Assembly (NCBI GenBank): GCA_900618795.1
Contig: UYJD01000014.1
Location: 418,559-482,558 of the forward strand
From: Cyanodermella asteris
Lineage: Eukaryota; Ascomycota; Lecanoromycetes; Ostropales; Stictidaceae
Reading direction: 5' to 3'
DNA: 64,000 nucleotides
In this document: in pieces, positions 54,520 through 64,000 of the stretch
Position numbering within the stretch: the stretch's first letter is position 1
Layout: every line of letters starts with the position of its first letter
Position numbers and translations under genes: made by a program
The notes under the pieces: model-generated
Seen by the model: the letters and a program-made list of their open reading frames with translations, nothing else
Told to the model about the DNA's origin: nothing
Databases searched by the model: none

Positions 54520-55989
54520 CTATCCACCGTACGACGAAGCGGAGCAAGTAAATGGACTCTTGACGTCGCCACTTTCGTATTGTGTCTTGATATCCATTGC
54601 GCTGGAGTAGACTCCCAGTACCAACACAACAATACCCAGAACGAAGACGAAGGCGTTGACGATGCTGTTCAAAATATTCTTGCGCTCGTACCATTTGCCT
54701 TCCTTGAGAAGGGTGAACCAGAACATGGCGGGGAAGTAGAGGGTGAAACCGCTGATGAAGAGGGCGGAAATGATTCCGAGCAGAGCGCTGAAGAAGGGAA
54801 TGGCCTCGGCAATGACCCACGCAACGATTGTGACAGCGGCTATCAGTCCAATCCAGACCATCCAGCCTTTCTTGGTGTTGATGTATCTGATCGGGGAGTG
54901 CTCGAATGCGCGACCCATGATGTAGCGTCCAACAACTGTGGTATTGATGGAGCCAGAGATGAAGATGACGGGCAAGGCAATGCCGAATGCGACGCGACTA
55001 ATAGTCTCTCCGGCGGACAGAAGAGCTGGGCTGTCGACGGATGGTCCGACGAAAGCGTATACAGTCGCACCCGTGAATGTGTAGATGAAGATTTCGGCCA
55101 GACCCAAAGTCCAGATCGACTTGATGTAGTCCTTGGGGGTGTGCATCTCGTCCATGAAGCTGTACTGGCAGACCGAGAAAGAGTAAGCGAAGACGATGTT
55201 GATGACGGCCAAGAAAGCTTGGTAGAACGAAGTCCCTTCAGCAGGCCACGCCGACCAGCCAGAAGCGGCAACACCGCCGGTTTTTCCTGCCTCAATGCCA
55301 GTCGCAACGATTGTGATTCCGATAGCTATCAGAATCGAGGCGAAATCGATGTACCCCAAGATGGCAAATTCTGTGAACGTGGGAGGCAGAGCAACGACGA
55401 ACAGCAGGATGGCGGAAATGACGCCCCAAGCAAGAGCGCAGACCTGGTCTTGGTTGACGATTCGAACGAATGCGATGGTGCCGGTCAGAGTGTGGGAGCC
55501 GGTGACCAAGATGAGAAAGGCGGCGAACATGACACCGGTAAGCTCATACCAGAACTTGTGGCCACCCCATAGTTTCCTACCCATGAGACCACAAGCATCG
55601 GCGTAGTGGGCAATCTCGGGGTATCTCAGCTTGACCTCGCCGACCAGGTAACTGGTGTATATGGCAATCATGCCGATTCCGACGGTGCAAATTATGCCGG
55701 CAACCATGCCGAGCGTGGCGAAGGCGCTGGGGATGGAGAGGGAGCCGAGGGCGATGGCTTCGACAATCAAGCATATTGTTAGTCGCTGCCAGCTCAGGCG
55801 ATGGAACTTTGTGGGAACCTCGAGAACGCCCTCGTGGACGGTGATCTGACGGCCGAGCTCATCGCTTCCGCTGCCGGCCTTTTCTGCGTCACCGACGATC
55901 TTATCTTGGGGCTTCTCGCTTGAAATGGTGTCAGAGTTTTGCCTGGTGCCAGTCGGCAGGGTGGTCTCGGAGGGTGAGGTAATGGCCAT
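54520..55989 (-). CDS. Amino-acid transporter, AAAP family (Mtr-like neutral amino-acid permease)
   Basis: 489 residues from the ATG at 55989 (context acaATGGCC); frame is open further upstream only to a TTG. A hydrophilic cytosolic N-terminus of about 70 residues is followed by eleven or so membrane helices, starting at LTICLIVEAIALGSLSIPSAF, a conserved first-helix pattern of the Aa_trans family. Other family features are YTSYLVGEVKLRYPEIAHYADA, FAYSFSVCQYSFMDEM and INTTVVGRYIMGR. Fungal relatives such as Neurospora Mtr import neutral aliphatic and aromatic amino acids by proton symport at the plasma membrane. Specificity here is inferred. Single exon and intact. Confidence 0.9.
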   Translation of the reverse strand: MAITSPSETTLPTGTRQNSDTISSEKPQDKIVGDAEKAGSGSDELGRQITVHEGVLEVPTKFHRLSWQRLTICLIVEAIALGSLSIPSAFATLGMVAGIICTVGIGMIAIYTSYLVGEVKLRYPEIAHYADACGLMGRKLWGGHKFWYELTGVMFAAFLILVTGSHTLTGTIAFVRIVNQDQVCALAWGVISAILLFVVALPPTFTEFAILGYIDFASILIAIGITIVATGIEAGKTGGVAASGWSAWPAEGTSFYQAFLAVINIVFAYSFSVCQYSFMDEMHTPKDYIKSIWTLGLAEIFIYTFTGATVYAFVGPSVDSPALLSAGETISRVAFGIALPVIFISGSINTTVVGRYIMGRAFEHSPIRYINTKKGWMVWIGLIAAVTIVAWVIAEAIPFFSALLGIISALFISGFTLYFPAMFWFTLLKEGKWYERKNILNSIVNAFVFVLGIVVLVLGVYSSAMDIKTQYESGDVKSPFTCSASSYGG

Positions 55990-58900
55990 TGTACCGGCGG
56001 TGCTGGGTAAGACTGCTCTTGGATCCTGCGAGTATGTAGTGAGGAGCAGTGAACTGCGAACGGCGAAGGGCAAGCCTCGAGAAGTGGGATGTAGGTAGGT
56101 AGGAGAAGGTAAGCAAGCAGGAAGGGGCGACGGAGAAGGTTAAGTGATGATCACGGAGGGTCAGGCGGGCATTTCCACAGAGCTTCTGTGGGTACTCGGA
56201 TGGAACGTCTATCAGCAGCGCGAATAGGAATGCGGCGATGAATGATGGAGAGCCGACGGGACGGGCTGAGGGCAAGCAAGAGCAACGAAGGATCCACTGG
56301 TGGAGGACAAGGACGAGGGAAAGTAAGAGCAGCAGCCAGTGGGACGTGCTGGCGACCAACTCTCCGTGCACTGTGCAACCAGGGTATGCAACTTCATGAC
56401 GAAAGCTGGCAGAGTGTGGAGAAGGCAGGCGATCTCTAGTAGGTGTGTGTCGCTGTGCCGTTCAGCACATTATCATTCTCGTCGATGTGAGTGCAAGCTC
56501 GATCAGAGGGGAAAGACGACTTGTGCTGTTTCGCCTGCGATTCCCTGCTGGGGCGTCGATGTTGACCATTTTGGCGGCCGGCAGACGGATTCCGACGCCT
56601 CTGACACCATGCCGCACTCAGGCCTTCAGGGCTTCCTCCACCCACAAGCAAGAATCCGATCATAAGTACTTAGTCTCAGCAGCAGATTACGGCACAGCTC
56701 AACACCTTGAAACACTTGCGTCCCCAGCGAGATAAGAACCTGAGCTGTTACAGGTGCGTTCTCGAGTCTGACATTTTGGCTTGATTGCTCGAGCCAACAA
56801 ACCCAATAATCTCAAGTCGGCGACCACCGAGCCCTGGAAAAGCTTGTCGCTTTTTCTTGTAAGCACGAGCTGCGAAGCTGTCTAGCGTCTCATCGGGCCA
56901 ACGTGTCGTCTGATCGCCAACCCGACTGCCAGTCTCAGCACCTTGGAGAGTTTTAGGACGTGGCATGCTGATACGCGAAGCCTTTCCTGTTCCGGCGCGG
57001 CCAGTACTTGACGCTGAAACTCTCTGGAGAGACCTTTCGTGTCGTTCCGAAACCATTATTGACCTCTTCTATGGTGAAGCTGGTCCTCCTCGCATTGCTG
57101 CTATCTGCCCGAAGCACTCTGGTCCACTCTTATCAAGCTGCTAGGTAGTGACTGGACCATCGCTGCCCAATTCCAATCCACATACTTTGGTAAGATTCCT
57201 GCGGACCCTGGATTGTGGTTACAGCTGCACCCCAGGCTCACAGCTTTGTACCTGTACTGCTTCATCCTCTCCAAACGAGGGGTCGTCCAAGTACCTCAGG
57301 TACTGACGATAGCCCGTCATCATACAATCGAACACAACATGATGCATTCGGGGTCTTCCGGGTCGAGTATGCCTGTCATGATCTAATTAGAAAGAAATCG
57401 CGCCACTTGAAGTTCGCGTCGAGATCCTTTCCGCTGCACCCCCTCTCTAATCCCTGCATACCAGATCCTAGCGCCTGAATCCTCCCTTCTGGAAGCCTCC
57501 TCTGCTTCCATCAGAGAAAACTTCGTCCCAGTGAGGCGGCGCTAGCATACGTAAACATGATCCGACACACGAGCGCAGCCAGCACAGAGAGGCCTTTGTT
57601 TCGGTCTCCACTGCTCGCTGTTCCACCTTGCCGTGTGGTCGTCTGCGAGGTCGGAAACGAAACAAATTTTGCTTCACACCACGCTACCCTGATCACCCTC
57701 GTTCGCCCGGTCACGCACGTCAAGTGTCTGATGTTGACACTGATACTACTGTGTACTGAACCCGAGACGAACTGGTTGAGTCGACTTCAGATTTGCTACA
57801 CTTCCTGTGTGGGCTTACTACCGCTGCTGAGATGATCTCGAGTTGATCATTACCCAGCTTATGCTTCGAAACCATTCCCATAGATCGTGGTTCCAGGAGC
57901 TCTGTGAGACGGGAACTTCCCAGCATGCACGTGTGGTAAGCTCTCCGCACGTCTTCGCAAACGACCCGGCTTGACGAGGTCCCAGCCGGAAAGAAGAGGG
58001 CACCGCCGGCCGATTCCTTTGACTAACACCAACTTAGTATGGTGCGAACTGACTTCCGAAAGCGATGATCTGCCACCTAAATATCGCTCAGGACGCGTCG
58101 ATGTTTGCTGTACACGTGTTCGCGCAAAGTGTGACCTTGAATACAACACCGCGATAAAGCTCATGCCCCAGGTTCAGTTATTCGCGCAAACGGGATCTTT
58201 CCAAGCATGAGGTATTTCCTGTGCGGAAGCCGACATTGTTGGCAACTCACGCAGCTTAGACCAAGACTCTCAACAAATAGGACCTTTAGGAAATATTGCA
58301 TATGTGTGGGAAAGGCAGGCTTTCGTCGCGCAAATCAGGTCGGCGGAAATGCCAAACTCGCGGGCTTCGAGCGCGGCATCGTACCGTGGCCATCGTTCCC
58401 GGTTGCAACACCTCCGAGTGCGTAGAATTTTCCGTAAAGTGTCAATCCTTCCAGCACGAAATAGCTCAAGACATCCTGCTACCCTTGCAGCCTGAAGTCG
58501 AGGAAGCCGGCCTTGCAGTCGTCTCCGGGGTAGACCGTGTCAGTATCTGCAAGCAGGCCATCGGCGGAACTCCATGTCTCACGGCCGTCGCAGCTCCTCT
58601 CGGGTGTGCGAGTTTGCGTGCTTTGTCATTCTGATGTAAGTGGTCACAGTCTCAATGACAAAATTGGCACTCTTCACCCTTCGACCCGAGCCACTCACCA
58701 ATGGCATCGCAAATTGAGGACATTCGACTAACATCAGCCGTCGACCTTCATTGCCATATTCTATGAAACGACTTTGCCCTCGTGAAATGCAGCAGGGCAA
58801 TATTCTGAGGTCCATGACGCCGAGGCCACGAGCGGTGCCACGTTTGTGCAGACTGCAGCTGCACATGTCCAGCTCTGCTCAAACAACTGCAGGTAAGACT

Positions 58901-59735
58901 GAACCTACATGTGTCTTTGCGCACACAAGTCTATGTACACACGAGTCTCGACGGATGAACAATTCACGGGCCAGATCAGACGGCCCGCAGAAAGGCCCAT
59001 CAGCAGTGGCGTTAGAGTTGTCTTTATCCAGCAGATAGCCGTATCAGCGACAGAAACGAGACTAGTAACCATGTACATGGTAGCACACCACATGTTTCTG
59101 ACTTCAATGATGTCTGGTCCTTGGGTTGTGAGGATGGGCGGCTGCGGCACTGCCCCAATTCTCAGCCTCGTCTGCGCGCTAGCAGCAGCGTGCTGATTCG
59201 CTGGACATATGCTTTGATCTCACTGTTTCTGCAGGAGCATGTTCTCTTGTGTATCTGCTGCGGCTGAGAAACAGAATCCAAACACCTCCTGTGGCTCTGA
59301 CGTGCGTATGCTGAACAAGCGGTGAGCAGACCCGGTGGTCACGAGGCTTGATTCAGTCACATCGGCCGAGATCGGTTTTGTATGCGGCAGGGATCGGTAT
59401 GCTTTGATCGAGAAGGCCTGCTCGTCTGACAGCGCGGAACCAGAAATGCTGACCAGCGCAGAACCCGAGCGACTTCTACCAACCGGGATTTGAACAGTAT
59501 GACAAAGCCGGCAGACAGCCAGACTTAAGGCAAGGAGAGCAAACATGTACGCGATTGAGTACTCGTATTCAAATTGAAAAGGAAATATTAAAGCGTGTTG
59601 CAGCGTGTCGTTATTCATAAAGCATGCAATGAGATGAGCGACAGTCTGGCGGATTGGTGGATGTATCCGCTGCTCGGTATCACCAGTGCCCTCTGGCTGA
59701 TTCCCATCAAAATTCGCAGATCATCTGCAAGAGTG
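55990..59735. other. Long intergenic stretch
   Basis: 3.7 kb without a gene I can support. A reverse frame at 56748-57056 (102 codons, basic, no motif) and another at 59220-59618 (with one hydrophobic stretch) are the best candidates but show no clear codon bias. A short GTAG repeat lies near 56092-56104. The left end should contain the transporter's promoter. Confidence 0.45.
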
Positions 59736-60376
59736 CTATGCATCGGTCATTTCGGCATCATCGTCGGGCTGGGTCGCTTTCTGCGTAGTTGGGGTGCCTG
59801 GCTGGCCTGCACTTTCAACCTGTCGTGAAGCTGTCGCGGCAGCGGATGCCATACTGGCGTCTTGGGACCTCACAGAGGCCCTGCGTTCCTGAAGCTTCTC
59901 AAACTGTTCCACTTCCTCCAGACTGCCTCCGAGCGGACCCGAGGTCGCACTCATGCCCTCCGCATACGAGCGACGTGGAATGATGGGCGGTGGCGGCGGA
60001 GGCTCCCGGCTAGCACCGGGAACGTCTCGGGGTTGAGTCGGAGGAAGATCGGCACCCAGAGAGGCACCCGGAATTGAGGTAGTGAGTTGCGGCGTTGCGG
60101 TCGAGTTGGGCGCTTCAGCAAGACTGTCTCCTTGGAATGACGACGGTGCATCTTGACTTCCTAGAGTTCCGCGGCGCTGAGATCGACTTCTGAAGAGACT
60201 CTTGACGCCCTTTCTGACCGAGGCCAGCTTCTCGTCGGCTGCAGAGCAAGCAACGAACGTTAGCAACATCTTTCTCCAACTTCGAGCCCTGCTTGTCATG
60301 ACCTCGTAAAAATATCCAGTGCCGTGAGGTCAACAGAGGTCAAGGGCAGCAGAGAGTACTTACGTGAGCCCGGCAT
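59736..60376 (-). CDS. Small disordered protein of unknown function (two exons)
   Basis: Exon 1 is only 13 nt (60376-60364, MPGS plus one base). The intron 60363-60239 is 125 bp (GTAAGT, TGCTAAC, CTGCAG), and exon 2 is 60238-59736, giving 171 residues. The start reads MPGSPDEKLASVRKGVKSLFRSRSQRRG: a basic amphipathic stretch, followed by Ser/Pro/Thr-rich sequence, a PPPPPP run before IIPRRSYAEG, a likely coiled segment SLEEVEQFEKLQERRASVRSQ and an acidic end DDDAEMTDA. The splice signals are perfect and reading frame coding-like, so the gene is probably real. No family is recognised; the Pro run may bind SH3, WW or profilin-type partners, which is speculation. Confidence 0.65.
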
Positions 60377-61010
60377 ATCGACGAAGTGGCCAATCAGATG
60401 TAACCCACAATCAGGACGGCAAGGTATGGTTGGGAACCCCTGAGAGGTTACAGATTCTCGCCCCGTTGTCTTGAGGTCGAGAGTCAGGGCGATGGCATTG
60501 CCGTGAAGTTCGGAACGCAATGGGGGCCAGCAGCCGAGCGAGACATTAGGCTCCTATATAGCACGCCGGTGGTAGGAAACAGGAAAGTAGAGGCATATCT
60601 GGGCAGCCGCGGCGTAAGGGTAGTCGATGCCGGTGACATGAGACCTTTGACGCTCCTCAGCGTGACCCGTGAGTGACCAGCAGCCAGCCATGACGGCAGT
60701 TGCCCGAATGGATGAGGCGCTCGAGCATCGGCGGCTTGTTTGAGGTATCAGCTCTGCTGGTGGATGATCCACATTCAAAGGCAGTCTCGGCGTCCAGTGA
60801 CGGGGGCTCGTAATACGCGGTCTCATGTTTCGGGCCTTAGCAGTCGCAGAACGAGTGTGTGTCGGTTGCTTACTGCCGTCTGAGTGGTGGTGAGGCTATT
60901 TCAAGACTGAGGCTGTGCAGGAAGGTCGTGCCAGTAATCGCTGGGCCGTCACCAGCATTTCTTGTGCACCGCGGCTCTAGCATAATTATGCGACCAACGA
61001 CGTGGCCGCG
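60377..61010. other. Intergenic
   Basis: Promoter of the small disordered protein gene; nothing else is supported. Confidence 0.45.
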
Positions 61011-61253
61011 TCACAGCTGACCATGCAGCATGGAATTGGCGCGAGATTGCACAATCTTCTGGGCCAGGTACTGGTAGGGCAGCAGGGCGGTGGTGATGAG
61101 CAGAGTCAGGGCGAGGAGGAGAGTGAGAAGCAATGCAGTGAGTGCAGTTCGGCGCCAAGACCGGCCGCTAACGCCGTGAGACGTCGAGCACAGACCAGCC
61201 CATGCTGAGACGTGAGATTCAACGAACGACAAAGGTCTCCTTGCAACGACCAT
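61011..61253 (-). CDS. Possible small single-pass membrane protein
   Basis: 80 residues from MVVARRPLSFVESH. The C-terminal half is RRTALTALLLTLLLALTLL and ITTALLPYQYLAQKIV, one long hydrophobic helix followed by a short soluble tail ending SMLHGQL. Codons in this half strongly prefer C or G at the third position (CTG, CTC, ATC, ACC, TAC, AAG), as in true genes of this window, while the N-terminal half is less convincing. The true 5' end could be a different spliced exon. Topology would be a tail-anchored or single-pass protein; no family is recognised. Confidence 0.35.
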   Translation of the reverse strand: MVVARRPLSFVESHVSAWAGLCSTSHGVSGRSWRRTALTALLLTLLLALTLLITTALLPYQYLAQKIVQSRANSMLHGQL

Positions 61254-62155
61254 TTCACGTCTCAGACCTGGACCGACCCTTACGGCGAGCCCGTTCCTGT
61301 GTTTCAGCTTCTCTCGCCCAGGACTGCCGCTCGTGCCACCCCAATGGCGCATTACCACCACCGTGTCGCCGGGGTCGAGTCTCTGCAACCTCGCGGAAAC
61401 GACCAACAGCATCTCCATGTCTATACTACGCACCACTATTTCGAGCCGAAATTCTGTGCTGCAGCAGTCTTATCTGCCTGCACTTTCCTCGTGACCCTGC
61501 TCTCAGCTCGATGAACTTCAACTCACAAACCTGCCATTTTGAGCTGCGCGTTGTATCCGTGTCCTGTCAAGCATGCCGCCGCGCGGACCATGATGCTGGC
61601 CCGGGAGCATTGAATTGCTGCGCCTCCGCCCAATAACCACTTCTTGGATTCCCGATTTACGACCACCGCTGTCATCTGTACAGGAACACACCTAGCACCA
61701 AGTCTGCACTACAGATGAGCCGCATTTCCAAGCTATCATGCTCACTGGCTTCCCGTCGATGCACTCGTCCCGTTGTTGCTTCGCGCAGAACGTCACCTAT
61801 AAACTGGGTCCATTCCCTGCACGCAACGTTGCATTTTACCTGCTCAGCCACAGTGATATATCAGGCCTTCCCGGCTTTCAAGGGCTTTGCACGTCTGCGC
61901 TACCGTACTCGAGCGGCTGATCAGCGCCAGATCGGCACCCAGAAGGCCACTAGAAGCTCATGCAACTTCTTCTTACTTTCTGCTCAGAGGCGATCCGGCC
62001 CCGACATGCCTGACCGATGCATGTCGACCTGTTTGTTGTGGGGTCATGCGCGGCGCATCATCAAAATCGTATCTGCAGCGGTCACCGCTGGCCGCTGGTT
62101 GGCCCGAATATCTCGATTAGTGGGTCTGACTAACGACTTGTCCTGCGTTTCATCG
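61254..62155. other. Intergenic
   Basis: No supported gene on either strand. Confidence 0.45.
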
Positions 62156-63619
62156 TCACTTTGCCCACGGCGCCTTGGTCGCTTCCATGCCAGAGCCGGC
62201 TTCAACACCTTCCTGCGGCGGAGGAAGCTTTGCAGCTGACACTGCTCCTGACCCCGATGGTCGTGCCCATGGTGCTTGAGTTGGAGGAACTGATCCGCCG
62301 CCGTTTTGTACAGCTGGTATCCTGGGCCTCGTTCCAGTCGTGGACGAGCCCCCTCCCATGGCCCATGGTGCTCTTGTCAAGCCGGCTTGCGCACCTTGCA
62401 TTGTTGAGGTCACATCGATAGGACCTGGAACCTTGGAATCTGGTACGGCCCTCTGCATATGCGGTTGGCTTTGTGCGTGTACATTTGGCTTCTGCTCCAC
62501 AGCGCTGGGGCTTCGGTCCCACTTGAAGAGCGACCCAAAGCGGAAATGCTGGACGACCGGAAATTTGGATAGGACTTCCGCATTGTACATCTTCATCATT
62601 CCCTGTTGCTCGTTAGCGCCGTCTCATCAAAGTTCAGCCGTCGGACAGACCTTGTTGATCTTACCCCACCCAGCCCTGACTCCTGAAATGTCATATAGCG
62701 TTGGTGAGTGTTCCCAAAAGGGGCCCTTCTTGACATCGTAGATGAAGCCAATGGCGCCGAAATACATGTTGCTAGTCCTTAGCGCCTGCACACGGTCTGC
62801 TTTGGCAACATCGCCAGGGTCGGGTGCCTCTGCAAGGGAGCCTTCTGTGGGTGTTGTTTCTTGGTCACCAACGGCAGGCCCATACTGAGCGCTACCGAAG
62901 ATGTATGGCGCGAACGAGTGGTCATCCAGACCCCAAACTCCGTGAGTGCCAGCTGGCTCGAGGTTGTAGGTCAGTATCAGCTTGCGTACGAGTACGAGGT
63001 ACGGCTGAATGACGCCAAGTACAATCTCGCGTTCAGCTGCTTGTGCAGGCAGCTCTGCAAAGCCGCCCAACTTCCATATGCCGGCCAAGAAGGCCAAGAA
63101 GCTGAGTTCGTGTCCAGTGCCATAGTCGAGTCGCTGTGAACTTCCGAAGCCACCGAGAAGGTAGAAGCTCAGTTCGCTGACTGCATCGGTCTCGCCTGCA
63201 GTCTTGAACGAGAGGACAGGTTTAGGAAGATGTGCCTCGAGTAGCGAGCGTGACTTTGCCTCAGCAAACTCAAACCATTTCCTGAAGCTGGCATTGCCAA
63301 ATCGACGAGGACCCGGATCAGGTGGGGCTTGATCGATGAGGTGATCCAGATCACGCAGAAGGGCTCTGAGACCAAGCACGGTTTGTGACGTGAACGTGTC
63401 AGTCTCACTGAGTTGGAATGATTTGGAACCAGATGTCGCCTTCGCAGGGAACATTGACCGGTTCAGTTGGCCTAGGAAAGTGAGAATGTCTTCATATGCT
63501 TGAGAAACGAGAAACGTGGCCAAATCGGATCCTTCGTTGATCAACTTCGCAGGCTCCTTAAACGCATATGAGGTGCTAGGGCTAAGACGCCCTAGCGATG
63601 GCAAGCTTTGCTCGGCCAT
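62156..63619 (-). CDS. RRD1: PP2A phosphatase activator, PTPA family (Rrd1-like peptidyl-prolyl isomerase)
   Basis: Exon 1 is 63619-62651, the intron 62650-62603 (GTCTGT, GCTAAC, AACAG, 48 bp), and exon 2 62602-62156, giving 471 residues. Diagnostic motifs are PGPRRFGN near 101, RLDYGTGHELSFLAFLAG near 158-175, YNLEPAGTHGVWGLDDHSF, YIFGSAQYGP and, across the junction, KMYNAEVLSKFPVVQHFRFGSL. PTPA proteins reactivate PP2A-type phosphatases and act as prolyl isomerases in cytosol and nucleus. The long Pro/Gly-rich tail favours the Rrd1 (PTPA-1) branch over Rrd2, though the LYDISGV region is shared. The tail carries three APWA motifs at residues 401, 433 and 467. Confidence 0.93.
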
Positions 63620-64000
63620 GATTTACATTCAGCGGACGTATCGCCAGATGACCATGTGCATTGGCAAGGTGAGAAGGTAAGCTTTGAGCTCGAGAAAGTT
63701 CCTCAAGGTAGTCCAGAAGAGACTCTTAGAGAGGGTTTAGTTTCGTATGGAGCCTTCAAACCTAGTATGTGCTGCTGAGACACGTTGGTCTCATGTTTGC
63801 AGCTGCCCGGCCTCAACCTCGCCCACCCTGCGTCATGCACGTGACCAGGAGTGCTCAACGCGTTTCCTGCAACGGCTCCGCACACGCGCTTGGGCCTCCC
63901 CACCAGCTGCCCTCGCTTCCCCAGCATCCATTTCAATTGACGGATCTCTGGAGGGCTTGCTGTGTCGACCGTAAAGTTGGCAGTTAGATGGCGTTAGACT
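63620..64000. other. Upstream flank of the PTPA gene, window edge
   Basis: Probable promoter; no gene is supported before the right edge. Confidence 0.45.

Noticed and set aside
56748-57056. 102-codon reverse frame
   Set aside because: Basic composition and mixed third positions; no family or promoter signal. Left as unannotated.
1-64000. Transposons, LTR elements, CRISPR arrays, rRNA genes
   Set aside because: No terminal repeats, polymerase or transposase motifs, array-like repeats or rRNA sequence were recognised by eye.

Overview
The window is nuclear DNA of a filamentous ascomycete. Genes have short introns (45-175 bp) with GT..AG ends and CTAAC/CTGAC-type branch sites. The gene set is Pezizomycotina-like: a Zn2Cys6 regulator, a HET-domain remnant, an F-box protein, a GH128 glucanase, a small Cys-rich secreted protein and a giant involucrin-repeat/Leashin-type protein. 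That last gene points to a species with Woronin bodies. The class is probably Dothideomycetes, which is an inference from overall style. There is one 786-base assembly gap (1487-2272), preceded by a poly-G run.

Left part (1-17 kb): the 3' end of a vigilin/Scp160-type KH protein, a gene-poor stretch with the gap, a secreted GH128 enzyme, a short F-box protein, a small Cys-rich secreted protein whose signal peptide is out of frame with its ATG, and SmD1 with a 14-nt first exon. Then come a large protein of unknown function whose first exon is unresolved and a zinc-cluster transcription factor whose intron splits the zinc knuckle.

Middle (17-27 kb): a divergent pair of mitochondrial genes (branched-chain ketoacid dehydrogenase E1 beta and COX15), a tRNA-Gly(GCC), then three accessory enzymes: an Old-Yellow-Enzyme-like flavin reductase with a one-base frame offset, a three-exon short-chain dehydrogenase with a problematic splice junction, and a Tri3-like acyltransferase. 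They could form a small metabolic group.

Centre (26.9-46.3 kb): one reverse-strand gene of about 19.4 kb encodes a protein of about 6,430 residues in two giant exons joined by an 80-bp intron. It has two classes of lysine-rich repeat, at least a dozen Ala/Gly-rich hydrophobic segments, a conserved-looking Cys-containing patch near the N-terminus and a coiled-coil plus globular C-terminus. I read it as Leashin (LAH), the Woronin-body tether. Two further perfect introns of 69 and 45 nt lie wholly in frame inside its exons.

Right part (46.3-64 kb): a decayed HET-domain gene, then housekeeping genes: ketopantoate hydroxymethyltransferase (pantothenate synthesis), ATG12 (autophagy), an AAAP-family amino-acid transporter, two small proteins of unknown function (one possibly a single-pass membrane protein) and a PP2A activator of the PTPA/RRD family. 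Apart from the putative accessory trio, neighbours do not form pathways, as is usual in fungi. No transposon, retroelement or CRISPR array was recognised.
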